Part shown: piece after piece, positions 1 to 12,100 of the stretch
Numbering within the stretch: the first letter of the stretch is position 1
Layout: every line of letters starts with the position of its first letter
DNA from: Delphinapterus leucas
Lineage: Eukaryota > Chordata > Mammalia > Artiodactyla > Monodontidae
Direction of reading: 5' to 3'
Assembly (NCBI RefSeq): GCF_002288925.2
Contig: NW_022098076.1
Location: forward strand, 66,691,964 to 66,755,963
DNA length: 64,000 nucleotides
The notes under the pieces: generated by a model
Database searches by the model: none
What the model was told of the DNA's origin: nothing
Seen by the model: the letters and a program-made list of their open reading frames with translations, nothing else
Translations under genes and position numbers: made by a program

Positions 1-700
1 AAGTAAGTTTTATTGTTTTGTTCGGGTAGGTTTTCCCTTTGATGAGTACTTTATTGGAAAAAATGATTGTTTGAAGTCATTTTCACACAACGTAAGAACA
101 GGACTGTTTTCCCATCTCTTTGAATTGACCCTGAGAACTAGTTACCTACCATCTCCATATTTGCAAGATTTAACAGACTGGGACCTTAAATAAAGTAAGT
201 GATACTGTCAGATGAAAATAATTCATGGAGAGTAGCGGGATGATTGCAGATCTCTGCCCACACATCATTCTGGTGTGCACTGTTCCAAAAGCCTCATTTC
301 TTATCAAATAGTGACTGAGATTCTATAGGTTAAATGATTTGGGGGTCTCATGTTTCTTTTCACACGACTGAGTGTATCTAATTACAAAAATCACTTACAT
401 CCTGCAAACCACAGGTACAGGTTTTAAAAAGTCTTTTTTTCTTTTGGCTGAGTAATATACAAAGGGAGAATTATTTGGTTTTGGATATAACATTTACCTT
501 ATAATGAAGAAACATTTCAGTCTAGCTTTAACTCATCTTTTACACCAGAAAGTATTTCTTAGGCATATGACAATTTATCTACATTATTAAATAGTTCAAT
601 GTGTAAGAAGCCGCTTTCTTTATTTCAGTCATTTACAAAAATAATTCACCGGGTGGTATTTTTATATTTTAAAAATTGGTACCGTAATTCCATTCTGGTT
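1..700. other. AT-rich unique sequence, no gene seen
   Basis: No coding exon, RNA gene or recognisable repeat family is visible. The sequence is AT-rich with short T and A runs and no long open frame. Confidence 0.5.
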
Positions 701-930
701 GAAAGTCTTTTTGTGGATTACAGAAGTAATGCATGCTCATTAGAGATAATCTACAAAATACAAAGAAAAAATTAAATCACCCATAGTGCCTCAATGCAAT
801 ATTTTCAAAGACCCATGTAACCATCTGAATGGTGCGAAGATGTTTAAAATACTCTCTGAAGACTGTTGCCTTTCCTTTTTATTGGAATACGGCCATAAGC
901 AGTTTAGGACCCTCTGTGTCATAGGTTTCG
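701..930 (+). repeat. Possible ancient interspersed repeat (L1M-like 3' region)
   Basis: The stretch agtaatgcatgctcatta, followed by an A-rich segment and aaatcacccata, resembles a common decayed mammalian repeat that I associate with old L1 3' regions. A 61-codon open frame at 786-971 lies over it and has no recognisable domain, so it is not treated as a gene. The family assignment is from memory and uncertain. Confidence 0.33.
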
Positions 931-2674
931 GAGTGATTCTATGTCATTTTAAATTCAACTTTTGTCAGTAGTACTTCTCCTCATAGAGACATTTATTTCT
1001 GACCACTTTGCAAAGAGATTAAAATGAAAATGTATGAAGAGTCCCAGAAGATAGCCTGCTTTGAAAAGCTGTTTACTTGCCTTGGGCATGATTTGGGAGG
1101 GTAAAGGTCAAGGATGAGTCACAGGAAAGCCCCATTCAGACGTGCACAATACTCTTTCATCTCTCTCTGTTTTTGTTGACACCAGCTGTGTCTACCTTAG
1201 TCCTCCTGTGAGTTTACATTTTTTTTCTTAATAATCTATAAGCAAACCATAGAAAAGGGGCATGTGCTCTAGAAAGTAATGGTGGTGGAGCAGGTGATGG
1301 GAAGAAAAGGCAAAGGAAAAAGAAGCGTAATGGGCCGTAAATTCCTTTTTATAAAATGTCAGAGAAAACAACAGCATATTTGACAAGACTTGATTTGACC
1401 CAGAGCATCAGTAGAAGCTGTGATTCTTAAAATTACCCAATACCTGAAACAAAGGAATGTTAACATGCTAATTTCTTAAAGAATCTCAAAGTGCTTCCTA
1501 CAGATTTTCTTTTTTGTATCATAGGTGACAAATATGTTTCATGATTTGAAGGCTTTGGTAATCATCAAATTTAAATACAATTAGCCTAGAAGATTATATG
1601 CAATGCTGGTATTTTGCATGTATGTTTCCAATAATCAGGACTATCTAAGTAAGATGTTTTACCTTAATCCGCCCTTTCCTACAACATAAAAGTAAGGGTG
1701 ACATGGCATTTAATGGATTTCTAAACCCTTCAGTGTGGGAAGTGTGGGAAGTAGGTGGTAGAAGGAAAATTGGTTCCTCTTAGTCAAAAGAAATATGTGA
1801 ATGCATGGAAAAGATAAGAGAGGAGAGTTTAAAAGAGGAAGAAAGGAAAACAAGAACAGAGACAACAAAAGTCCTGAAACTACACTGTCATAGCCAACTA
1901 TGTGATGAATCCAATTAAGAAGACATTAATTGCTTGGCTCTAGATTGATACATTTATTGATGGACAATGACCAGTTGTGGCCCCACCTGTGGAAGGCAGC
2001 TGTTGGAACCCTGAGCTGAGGTTTATAGAAAAAGCGGTGTTGATGCTGTGATCTATAAGGAAAAACAGAGGGCAACAAAAGCATCAAAGACAGAGAGATA
2101 CCCTAGGTGACATCTAGGGAATTTGCAGCATACTATTATTTCACTTTTCTTTCAAAGAAAAAAAAAATCTTTAATATGAACCACCAAGGTGGGGTGTGAC
2201 AGGGAAAGGAAAGAAGAGCCATCTCTCTGCAGAGATGGGGCTTAGCCTGGAAGTGATGGGTAAGGCTGAGATACTGAGTGCCCTGCAGTAACCCATGGCA
2301 ACAGCCATTCCCAGAACAGCTGTCAAGCAGTGACTTAAGTGGATGACCCAAGTGCTGCGTTTGTTTTTAGTTGGTTGCTTGTTTTTTAACCCTGCTATAT
2401 GGCTTTGAACACTGAGAGACTCTCTTTTTTTGGAAGAAATAAGCTGGTAAATATTTTAGGTTGAGAATGTACATTTTCTTAAATACCCAAGGGAAACAAT
2501 TTTACTTCCAGGAGCACCAAGGAACTGGTTAATATATTACCCTTAAAAGGCCAAATCCCAAAACTGCCTTGTGCAAATACTGTCATTCTAATTAATGCTT
2601 TCTGTGGTCTTAAGAAAATAGTGCTGCAAGGGCCATCTCTCCCCTCCTATCCTAGCCTAGCAGAGGCACGCTAC
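931..2674. other. Unique sequence, no gene seen
   Basis: Mixed AT-rich DNA with purine-rich patches around 1740-1870. The only open frame of note is a 71-codon minus-strand frame at 2136-2351. It has no recognisable domain and runs over an A/T tract, so it is considered chance. Confidence 0.5.
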
Positions 2675-2875
2675 CTGGACCTGAGCTCTAACTCCTCCAC
2701 CAGTTATTAGTTCTCTACTTCAACGCAGCATGGACTCTTTCCACACCTCAGTTTGTACATCTACAAAATCAGGGTAATCACAGCAATGCTATGAGAATTA
2801 AGTGAATTAAGGCAGGTACAGCACTCACACAGTGCATGGCTCATGATTAATGTCCAGTAAAAGTAATGTTACCAT
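2675..2875 (+). repeat. MIR SINE fragment
   Basis: The MIR core is recognisable: cctcagtttgtacatctaca matches the core 'cctcagtttcctcatctgtaa'. It is followed by the diverged 'agggtaat', 'atgagaattaagtga', and a tail resembling 'cacagtgcatggctcatgat' of the MIR 3' part. It is an ancient tRNA-derived SINE present across mammals, heavily mutated and inactive. Confidence 0.68.
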
Positions 2876-4211
2876 GTTTTATCAAGTGCAAAATGCCATC
2901 ATCGTATGACACCCCATTAGTTTATGTGCCACTATGAAAAACGATTGATGCCAATAAATTGCAACACAATGCTTTCTTAGCTTTTTATTTTATCCTTTTG
3001 CAAAAGTTCTTCTAAAATTATTAGATATGTATTTGATCACACATCACTCTTGTGCCTACATTAAAAGGGAAATGTACATTAAATAAATACCTTTGTATTC
3101 CTGAAGTTTTTTAGCACTGAAGCTGATTCTACTGAATTTCTTTTTGAATTATCAAAGCTCTGTACCAGGACCACCCGGGAAAATTGCTGATCACACAAAA
3201 CTGGGTTTGTCAAACTGCTGAACAAGAGAAAGCACCACCTTCATTGAGTCTCAGCAGCATTTTCTAAAGAGGAGTCAGGGTAGCTGTAGGATTTAGGGAA
3301 GTCTGCGAGTAGTCATAGGGTGGTTTGGAGCAGAAGACCGTAAGCGAGGGCTGGGCAGGGATAGGTCAGAATTTGTAACGAGATGAGTTGCCAGAAGTCA
3401 GTGGTCTTATCTTGGAATGAATGGGTCTGAACAAGCTGATGTTAAAACACTTGAGTTTGCTGTGCGTATCACGGTTTGTATAGTTTATCTGCTTTGCTAA
3501 TCATACTACAGTCATGCCAGCTGTGGTTTCTGTTTCATTTTTGACCCTTTGTCATCAGTGTCCACATTTTTCCACCCAACATCATGCTCTGTACCCTTAA
3601 GACTGTCGGCGATGCAGTGCTTCTTACTGCCTCCAGGATTTCCTTTGCAGTAGCTGGCACCTGTTGTGAAAGTTTCGATGCCCGTGTATAGTATTGACAG
3701 CCATGTCGTCGAAATGGCTGCCCTGCTGACGGTGACGTTGATATGCCTCCTGATTTCAGAATTGACAGAATATGAAAAAATGTGTGTCTTAGAATCAATG
3801 AAATACAGTAATAATTTGATGACAATAAAATCTAATTCTCGTCTTGGAGAGGAGAACCAACTATACATTTATGTTCCCATTAGAGAACTAGCCACTTACG
3901 AGAGATAAGTGAAAAGATCTATCATAAAATTACAGGACAAGAATGCTTATCCCTGTAGATAAGCCCTTCTACCCCCCTCAATGAGGCTAAAAGGGAGTTT
4001 TTATTGTTTGTTTTGTTCTGATCCTCGTCATTTTAGCATTAATTTTGTTTCCTCAATTTAACAGTTCACTAATTTTTCAAATCTTTTTCTAGTGAGAAAG
4101 TATCTGATCACAGAAGAAATAATCTAAATCATGTAGAGAGGAAAGTCCGAAGTGTCTTGCCTATAGAATCGTTGTGCCATAGAATGAAACTAGAAGAGAT
4201 ACAGATACCCA
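2876..4211. other. Unique sequence with overlapping short open frames at 3512-3908
   Basis: Mostly non-repetitive. Three short frames overlap at 3512-3908: 118 and 96 codons on the minus strand and 80 codons on the plus strand. None shows a motif I recognise. The long minus frame contains a basic, Lys-rich C-terminal end, but no splice-site pair or domain supports an exon. A decayed DNA-transposon or pseudogene origin is possible but cannot be shown here. Confidence 0.4.
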
Positions 4212-4224
4212 AAGGTATGTTTTT

Positions 4225-4344
4225 GTTTGGTTGGTTGTTTGTTTTTGGCCATGAGATCTTAGTTCCTGGACCAGGGATCAAACCCAGGGCCCCTGCAGTG
4301 GAAGCACGGAGTCCTAACCACTGGACCGCCACGGAATTCCCTCA
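4225..4344 (-). mobile_element. Old CHR-type tRNA-derived SINE
   Basis: On the minus strand it reads agggaattccgtggcggtcc, agtggttaggactc, then a B-box-like gggtttgatccctggtc, and ends in an A/C-rich tail (caaacaaccaacc on that strand). This is the tRNA-like head of an older CHR/artiodactyl SINE. It is flanked by a near-perfect duplication of about 13 bp at 4212-4224 and 4345-4357 (ggtatgttttt is shared). The TSD carries one mismatch and the body lacks the cetacean CHR-2 3' half, so it is older than the SINEs further along. Confidence 0.82.
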
Positions 4345-4357
4345 ACGGTATGTTTTT

Positions 4358-6494
4358 AATTGGATTTTAAAAAACTGGGTGGATTTGAACTTCGTTCCAC
4401 TGTAACTTTCCCAATGGCAAAAACTAAAAATGAGCACAATGACAGCTCCCAAGAAGATAAGTCCAGGAGCAAACAATCCATCGGGACCCTGACCTTTGAC
4501 CTCACTGTGATTTCCAAAACAGTGAGTATGCGTCTGTGTGTTCCTGTTCATATGCTGGATGGGGGTGCAGAGGGAGAGAACTGAAAATCCATTTCTAATG
4601 TCAATATTATGTTTTCCTCTGAAAGATTACCCAAAGTGTCCGGCTCACAGATAACAGCCACATCACCTTATGACTGGAAGGGGTCAAGAAAGAAATCTTA
4701 TATATTACCAAGGGGCCCATGAAGCTCTTTGGAGATCCCATATAGTGAATGGGGCTCCATGCCCTTCCAGATCTGATAGGAACTCAAATTAAAATAATAC
4801 TGAGTCAGAAAATAAGGGTAAAGAAACTCAAAAATATTCTGATTTCTCCATGACTATCTTGATACATTTTTTGAGATTTGAAAAGTCTGTTTTTCTTTTC
4901 TTTCTCAACAAAAGAAATATGAGCTACCCCTGCACTGCTAATGTCCTGCACATATGCTTTGTCTCTCTGCTGGGTAATCCACACTGGCTGGAATTGCTTC
5001 TTGGCTTGCTTCTGGATTAGGAAATGCTCTCAGCTTTAGGCTGTGCAGAATGGAGATGTTCAAATAAAAGTGCGAACATTTTTTTGTGTTCATTTGTAAG
5101 CAAAATCCCTCCCCTACCCCTTTCCTAACCCAGTGTCAAATGGGTTGTTTCTCCAAATACGATTCAGATTTTCTTCACTGCAGATTATTCACCCTGTAGG
5201 GTTTCTTTATCTGAAATTATCCTGGGGAATCTTTGTGTTTGAAGCACAAAATGATATGAAAAGTCGAGTTAAGAAAAAAAAAAAAAAAAGCAAACCTAAA
5301 AGCCGAAGGCAGATGTTGGAAGCAGGAAAATCATTCCTTGAACTCCCCAGGAGTTGATCAAAGAGACAGCCATAAATTGCAACAAAGGCAGAGATCTACT
5401 CTGCTCTGAAAGCCAGCCAGAAACACTGGAAATGTTTCATTATTTATTTCATTAATTCTGGGATAGCAATCTCTACTGACAAGATTTGCAAATCTAATCA
5501 TTTATTAATGAACCGTGTCTGGTGGATTGTGCCCAAGATCTTCCTTAGGTCCCAGCCTCTGAGTGGCTGAAGCCCTTTGCTAGCTGCCGGCTTGCTCTCT
5601 TGCCACAATATGACATTGGGATTTCCAAGGTCCTCACCAGGGACTTCCTCTCTGAGCTCACAGGCATACTCAAAGGTGGCTGCCTGCACAGCCCTGCTCT
5701 GAGGACCAGCACGATGGCCATTATCCAGTATGAGTATAGGAAACCTGGTTTCATCTATTCATAGAAAACCTTCTCCGAGAGTCACAACACAGTGTGTGTG
5801 GTTTTAAGTCATGGTGCAGACAGGAATGAATCTTCCAAGCTGTATTTGCATTGTTGCTACTCACTCTGATGCAGAGAAGGCTTAGCCTGACTCTTGACTA
5901 AGACATTGATTTTTCCTGGAAATTTCACCGTGGTTTCAGATATTTCCAAAATCTCAGCCTGTTTCCTTGGCAACTGTCTAAGCTTTATTCCCTATGAACC
6001 AATGCGGCATGATTCATCAGTAAACACTGAAGCAGCATCCACCCAACTTACAGGCTTCCTAAAGATTCCCTGGAAAGTGATCCTTGCCCTGAACTATTTC
6101 ACAGGCACTGTTGTTGATATTTCACAGAGCGCAGTTAAAAAAATAATAAAAGTCCCATAACCTTATGCATGGGGAACAACAGCATTGATGGAGATAATGA
6201 AATGCAGAAATGAAAACCCCTCAGCAAAGCCCCTTTAGATGTGCCTAAGCTATGTTCATTAATCTGTGATAATTAGACTTATTTGCAGAGGTTAACAGCA
6301 GTGGCACATGGTAATTAAGCACTCTCTCTCTACCAGAGGGATAGAAAATGCTTCTTGTGTGACACGTGTCCAGTCATCAAGATATTTTATGTTTGCTTTA
6401 GGACTCAGGTTTCCTATAGGAGAAAGAAATTGTGTTCTAAACAGCCATGACCAGATATTACTTCCTATAATGTGCAGCAACATCGAATTCTAGT
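4358..6494. other. Unique sequence, no gene seen
   Basis: An A homopolymer lies near 5274-5289. Minus-strand frames at 5498-5754 and a plus frame at 5894-6160 (88 codons) have no domain, and no consensus splice-site pair supports an exon. No repeat family was recognised. Confidence 0.45.
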
Positions 6495-6655
6495 TGTAAG
6501 CTCTGGAGTAAGAGTGAGCTAGGGTTAGAGCCAGTCTCCGTTACTGACTGGTTGTATCAACTTGGACGAGCTGGTAAATCCTTTTGCCTCAGTATCCCCA
6601 TCCTAAAACGGGGATGAAAATACCTTCTTCGGAGTGTTTTTGTGGTAATTTAGTA
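6495..6655 (+). repeat. MIR SINE fragment
   Basis: tgcctcagtatccccatcct and aacggggatgaaaatacctt follow the MIR order 'cctcagtttcctcatctgtaaaatggggataata..'. It is directly followed by a second MIR in the opposite orientation. Confidence 0.72.
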
Positions 6656-6664
6656 ACGACAATG

Positions 6665-6805
6665 ATGATAACTGTGAACATTCACTGAACATTTACAATA
6701 GCATGCACTGTTTTAAACTCCTTACATAGATCCATTAAATCCCATTTTACAGATGAGAAAATTAGAGCACAAGAGATTTAGTAGCTTGCCTAAGAGCAAG
6801 CTTTG
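6665..6805 (-). repeat. MIR SINE fragment, inverted
   Basis: cccattttacagatgagaaa, then 'attagagcacaagagattta' and 'gcttgcctaag', is the reverse complement of the MIR core (ccattttacagatgaggaaactgaggc... cttgccc). Upstream 'ttcactgaacatttacaata' matches the MIR 3' part. With the preceding MIR it forms a divergent, degraded inverted pair. Confidence 0.75.
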
Positions 6806-7094
6806 GGAGCAAATAATTTAATTCACTGTGAGGCATCTAAGTCCCTTATGAGTAAACTTCCCCAAATGAGCATGGACTCGCCACTTTGAAAAACTCATTC
6901 TCCCTCTTTCCTTTAGAGTAAGAATAATATTTATGTACCGAAACAGCTTTATCTTTGGCAACAGTCATCACGTGGGCTTCGGCTAGTGTAGTGGCATAAT
7001 CCTATCTATGAAGGAATCCATTAATAAAGAGTTACTGGAATGCAGAAAGGAGATGTTCCAATTCTCCCCAGTTTTAGCAATTGCACCGAATAAG

Positions 7095-7180
7095 GGAATA
7101 TATGCAAAGCTCTTAGTGTGGTGCTTTGTGCATACTAAGTACTCAGTAAACTCAGTAAACAGTAGCTACTATTATGATAG
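7095..7180 (+). repeat. MIR 3' fragment
   Basis: 'gtgcatactaagtactcagt' followed by 'aacagtagctactattatga' resembles the MIR 3' end (gcacatagtaagtgctcaataaatgttagctattatta). A short internal duplication (actcagtaa, actcagtaa) is present. Confidence 0.55.
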
Positions 7181-7910
7181 AAGTGAATGTGCAGAAGAGC
7201 TGCACAAAGGGTGAACCATATTTTTCACTTCACATATGCACATGAATGTGGACTTACTCAAGACTGCAGTTAGCCCTAAGTTCATACGTGGTGGGATTTT
7301 GATCCATTTCAGTCAAACAGTAGCTAGATTGCTTGTAGCATTTAAAAGGATGAAGGAATAAAACTGGACCCCTATCTTACGCCATCTGTGAAAATCAACT
7401 CAAAATGGATTAAAGATTTGAATTTAAGACCTGAAACCATAAAACTCCTAGAAGAAAACGAGTGACAAGCTCCTTGATATTGGTCTTGGCAATGATCTTT
7501 TTGGGTTTGAAGCCAAATGCAAAGGCAACAAAAGCAAACAAAACAAGTGGGACTACATCAACTAAAAAGCTTCCGCACAGCAAAGGAAACCATCAGCAAA
7601 ATGGAAAAGCAACCTATGGAATGGGAGGATATTTGCAAACCACATATCGAATAGATAAAATGTGAGTATCCAAAATATATGAGGAACTCATGCAACACAA
7701 TAGCAAAAACCCCACAAACAACCCAATTAAAAAATAAGCAAAGGACCTAAATAGAAATTTCTCCAAAGAAGATGTATAAATGGCCAACAGGCACATGGAA
7801 AGACGTTCAACATCACTAATCATCAGGGGAATGCAAATCAAAACCACAATGAGATATCACCTCACCCCTGTCAGAAAGTACATCATCAAAAAGACCACAG
7901 GGGGCTTCCC

Positions 7911-8113
7911 TGGTGGCGCAGTGGTTGGGAGTCCGTCTGCCGATGCAGGGGACACGGGTTCGTGCCCCGGTCCGGGAAGATCCCACATGCCGCGGAGCGG
8001 CTGGGCCCGTAAGCCATGGCCGCTGAGCCTGCGCGTCTGGAGCCTGGGCTCCGCAACGGGAGAGGCCACAACAGTGAGAGGCCCGCGTACCACAAAAAAA
8101 AAAAAAAAAAAAA
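7911..8113 (+). mobile_element. CHR-2 type SINE inside L1
   Basis: It has the full tRNA-like head (ggcttccctggtggcgcag), a B-box region (gggttcgtgccccggtcc), the body 'cacatgccgcggagcggctg' and 'ccgctgagcctgcgcgtctg', and an A tail. The flanks agaccacag (7902-7910) and agacaacag (8114-8122) form a 9-bp TSD with one mismatch, longer if adjoining A residues are counted. Both flanks are L1 sequence that joins up when the SINE is removed, proving it inserted after the L1. Confidence 0.93.
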
Positions 8114-8249
8114 AGACAACAGATAAAAAATGCTGGTGAGGTTATGGAGAAAAGGGGACTCTTGCATACTGTTGGTGGGAACATAAATTTTTAGAAGCAC
8201 TATGGAAAACAGTACGGAGGCTCCTCGAGAAGCTAAAAGTAGAACTACT

Positions 8250-8361
8250 AGGACTCCCACGGTGGTCCAGTGGTTAAGACTCTGCGCTACCACTGCAGGG
8301 GTCACCGGTTTGATCCCTGGTTAGTGAAGTTCTGCATGCCCCACGGTGCGGCCAAAAAAAA
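8250..8361 (+). mobile_element. Older CHR-type SINE inside L1
   Basis: The head ggactcccacggtggtccag, tggttaagactctgc, a B-box-like ccggtttgatccctggt and a short A tail mark a shorter tRNA-derived SINE, similar to the one at 4225-4344 but on the plus strand. It is flanked by a perfect 10-bp duplication (tagaactact at 8240-8249 and 8362-8371). The interrupted L1 codons resume right after it. Confidence 0.87.
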
Positions 8362-9073
8362 TAGAACTACTGCAAGAGCCACCAATGCCACTTCTGGGTA
8401 TATATCCAAACAAAACAAAATCACTATCTCAAAGAGATATCTGTATTCCCATGTTAATTGCAGCATTATTCACAATAGCCACGGTGTGGAAACAACACAA
8501 GTGTCAGTCAGTGTATGAATGGATAAAGAAAATGTGAGATATACACATACGTATATCACACACACACAATGGAATATTATTCAGCCTTAAAAAAGGAAAT
8601 CCTCTCATTTGTGACAACATGGGTTAAACTGGAGGGCATTATGCTAAGTGAAATAAGCCAGATGGAGAAAAACAAATACTGCATATCACTTATATGTGGA
8701 ATCTAAAAAGCAAAGTTGAACTCACAGAAACAGAAAGAGTAGAATGTTGGTTGCCAGGGAGGATTAGGGAGAGGCTGATAAAAGTGTATAAACTTTCGGT
8801 TACAAGATGAATAAGGTCTGAAGATTTTAAGTATAACATGGTGACTGTAGTTGATAATATTGTATTGTATATTTGAAATTTGCTAAGAGAGTGGAATTTA
8901 AAGATTCTCACCAAAAAGAAAAAAAAAAGGTAAACATGTGAGATAATGGATATGTTAATTAACTTGATGGTGAGAATCCTTTCACAATGTACACAAATCA
9001 TCATGATGTTGTGTACTTTAAATATATTATAATTTTATTTATCAATTATTCATCAATTAATCTGGAGAAAAAT

Positions 9074-9113
9074 AAGGGAGGGGAGAGGGAGGGGAAGAGA
9101 GAGAGAGAGAGAG
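9074..9113 (+). repeat. GA-rich low-complexity tract
   Basis: A purine-only run of (GGGA) and (GA) units directly after the L1 tail. Confidence 0.8.
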
Positions 9114-12100
9114 CTAAAAAAAGTAACCAAACTTTCCAGTCCTCAAATCCTGGAAAGCAGAGTTTAAAAGCTCTCTGGTCCTGAGAAGGAGGGAGGTGTT
9201 TTGCCTGTATTTTAAGATGTTATCAGACCAAGTCTGAAAGTAATAATGGGATTATAGCTGCTTTGCCTCAAGACAGGGCTCTTCTTTAATAGTTCACCTT
9301 TGTCACCATTGCTCTTTATTCATGTGGTGGTTGAAGCCGTGCTCGTTTCTCACACAGTCTAGAATAAGGATCTCAGCAGAGAAATGAAAGCCCAAAGACT
9401 GAGCTTGGCTGATTTTCCACACACAGCTGGTACATTCATGAGCAGTTCCTGATTCCTCTTTCTACACAAGGGTGCAAATGGGCAGCATGGCACTTGTTTT
9501 TGCAAACCCTCTTTTTTCCTTTTTTTTTTTTTTTTGGCTTTTGAAAGACAAGCGTTGACACTTCCCACAAAGAAAGAAAATCCCTTGCAGCACTAAGGAA
9601 AGAATTAAAGGAGCTCTAAGGAATGATCTGGGAAGTCCTACCAGTCCTCATTCACGTGGGAAACCAGCCCTACACCTTCCTGCAGCTGATAAGAACAGAA
9701 GGCGGCCTCCAATTTACTCTTGGTTTGCCCATGCCTCACCTTTGTCATCTGACCTGAATTTCCCCTGCAAAATCAACCTTATTCAGCTTGTGGCATGCTG
9801 ACACTGTTAATAGAAAACAGGCCACACCGACACCAACACGGCCCCGATGGTTCCACCTCTTTTTTTTTTTTTTTTGAGGGAGGGGCAATTTTCTAAACTG
9901 GCAACAAACAGCATCTTTCGGTGGGGTTTTCCATTTGTATACTGAAAGGAGACACAAGACTTAACTAAGTAACCGTTCAAGAGTAGGCCTTCCTACACCA
10001 CTGCTCTGTGACATCGGCTCAATGTGGTGGAGCTTTAGGAAAAACATCTGTGAAGCTCTTCAGCTTGCCAAATTTCCAGCACAGGCAGGATTCCTTCTTT
10101 TCATTAATTGCACCAGACTTTCCAAACTGTCTTCTCATTTGATGGCCGCTTTACTTAAAACTCCTTTTCCTCCCCAGTTTATGACAGTGGATTTCATGAT
10201 GCAAAATAAGAGATACCCTGAGTCTCCCTGATAAGGTTCTGCATGCGATTATTCAAGTAATTGTGTGTCTTGGGTTTGAATTAAGAGAATCTAAACTGAA
10301 AGGACAAAGATTGAAAGAGATAGAAAAAGATTCCTCTTGTTAAAGTAAATTAATTAGTTGGATTTATATGAGGAGACAGAAGGGAAGAAGCCAAGCTGTG
10401 TCCCATATTAATAACTCACTTGGGAGAAGCCAGATTGGATTGAAAGCAAAAGATGGGGGGAGGGGGAACACTGAGCCTCCTCATACAAGCAGCAGCCCCG
10501 GTTTTCCTCTCTTTGCACTCTATAACCTTTACACACACAAACACACAATCTCATTCTTGACCTGAAAATGATGTCATCTTTCTTTTTGACTCACCAACCA
10601 GACTACATTAATCCCCTGCAGCGTGAGGGCCAGCAGGAGGCTGCTTAAGGGACTTCAGGCCTGTGAATAAATGATGACCCAGTGGTTAGGGGCGGCAGCC
10701 TAGATACATTCAGGATGCATTAAAGCAATTAGCTGGAAGAGGAGTGAGCACAATTTCCAACCCCCAAGAAGGACCAGGCCGTGCTTGGACCAGGGTGAGG
10801 AGCTTTACAGCCGAGGGCTGGTAAGAGCCACTTAGCAAAATGGCTACGCATGAAAGGAGTGTGGGGTTTTCTCCCTTGGCCTTGTTTGATACTAGAGCCA
10901 TTTAGGGGGGATTTCAGGATCATGGGAGCTATGAAACTAATTACTTTTGCAAATTGGTAGAGACAACTGTAGTGACAAATTGGTAGAACCAGCCTTGTCA
11001 CAGATGGTTCTAAATCATGGTTTGCAAACTGGCATGCCAGTGGTTGAATCTGTTGCATGGATGCTTTTTGCTTGGCCAGACCATTCATTTTAGGCCAATA
11101 TTAAAAAGTCAAGAGATTTCACAAAAAAACCCAGCAAGTCTAGAATGGATGTGCCAGTGTTCCTGTTTGACACTATAGTTTGCTGAAGCTCAGTACCAGC
11201 TTTCCTCTTATGCCAGCCATGCGCTCTCCAGTTCACCACAGTCCTCAACACCCGCTATGACCTTACTCTCAATCCACTTCACTCATTTACTTGATTCATT
11301 TACATCTACCTGGGCCCTGCAGGGAGTTGAGCTGTCACCTCTACTTGAAATGGCTTCTGAGTTAGACTCAACCAGAAATAAAAGGTTACATTCTAGAGCT
11401 CCTAAGCACAGTTTGCACATGGACACTCCTCAGTCCCTGCTCCTGGAACGGTTACCTCTAGCCTTGCATGGGAGCCTAAACCGTTCATAAGGCTGCCATG
11501 CTCCCAGATGCAGAGCTGCAGCTTTGGAATACACACACTCAGCTATTTCAGCCTGGTCAGGAACGGTGGCCGTGAAGTGGCAATTAGAACAAAAGGGCAT
11601 CTGAATACGATTTTAAATTCAGTGACAATCACAGGTTTGGGCAGTTTCCATGCCCACCAAAATCTGAACAGTCAAAAATGTCACAAGCTAAATAAAATGC
11701 CAGCCAAGAACAGCCTCAGAGATCCAGAAACCGCTTGGCATGTTTTGTGACACTCACGTCACAGAGCAGCGAGATGTAAGAAATAGCTCCTAACAGGTAA
11801 GAACTCCCTAGCCAAGGTCCACAGTGCTGATTTCTCTGAACAGGCACTAGCCTCTTTCTATGATGTTCCCTGCTTCCTTAAGTCAATACAGCTTTGTCTA
11901 CATTTTTCCTTGTTCAGATGAGCTTCCATTTGGAAATGTCACTTAAAGACAAAAGAAAGAGCTCCAATGACTTAAGGAAACCAAATCATGCATCTTCTCT
12001 GAAATTTCTGCCTCCTTCCCACTCTCCTCCAAACCTTCAGATGCTTTTCTCACTTCTTGCTTTTAATCTCTTTTCTCTTCCCTCACAAGTCACTTAGCCC

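Larger units (their letters stand above)
7345..9065 (+). mobile_element. 5'-truncated L1 with two SINE insertions
   Basis: The element holds the C-terminal part of L1 ORF2 and its 3' UTR. Recognisable ORF2 stretches include the codons around 7382-7450 (aatggattaaagatttga) and the segment 'aatcatcaggggaatgcaaa', then 'aaaccacaatgagatatcac' near 7830-7860, which is highly conserved in L1. Downstream, 'acaatggaatattattcagc' (8566 onward) and 'gaaataagccagatggag' continue the same protein region. ORF2 is broken by frameshifts and stops. Two SINEs split it at 7911-8113 and 8250-8361. The 3' boundary is blurred because the tail is diverged. It is an old L1MA/L1MB-like copy, to judge by divergence from the young L1 at 20-27 kb. 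Confidence 0.85.

Noticed and set aside
6495..6805. Possible hairpin from opposed MIRs
   Set aside because: The two MIR copies are too diverged and cover different parts of the consensus to pair well.
7911..7980. Functional tRNA gene in the SINE heads
   Set aside because: The tRNA-like A and B boxes belong to the SINE promoter; the cloverleaf is not kept as in a real tRNA gene.
7780..8305. Open frames of 119-139 codons on both strands
   Set aside because: They run through the CHR-2 SINE and L1 ORF2 remnants; similar frames recur at every CHR-2 copy (30093-30405, 31951-32264, 44075-44482, 45872-46157, 57634-58057).
9518..9877. T homopolymers near 9520 and 9860 as SINE or L1 tails
   Set aside because: No SINE or LINE body and no TSD adjoin either run.
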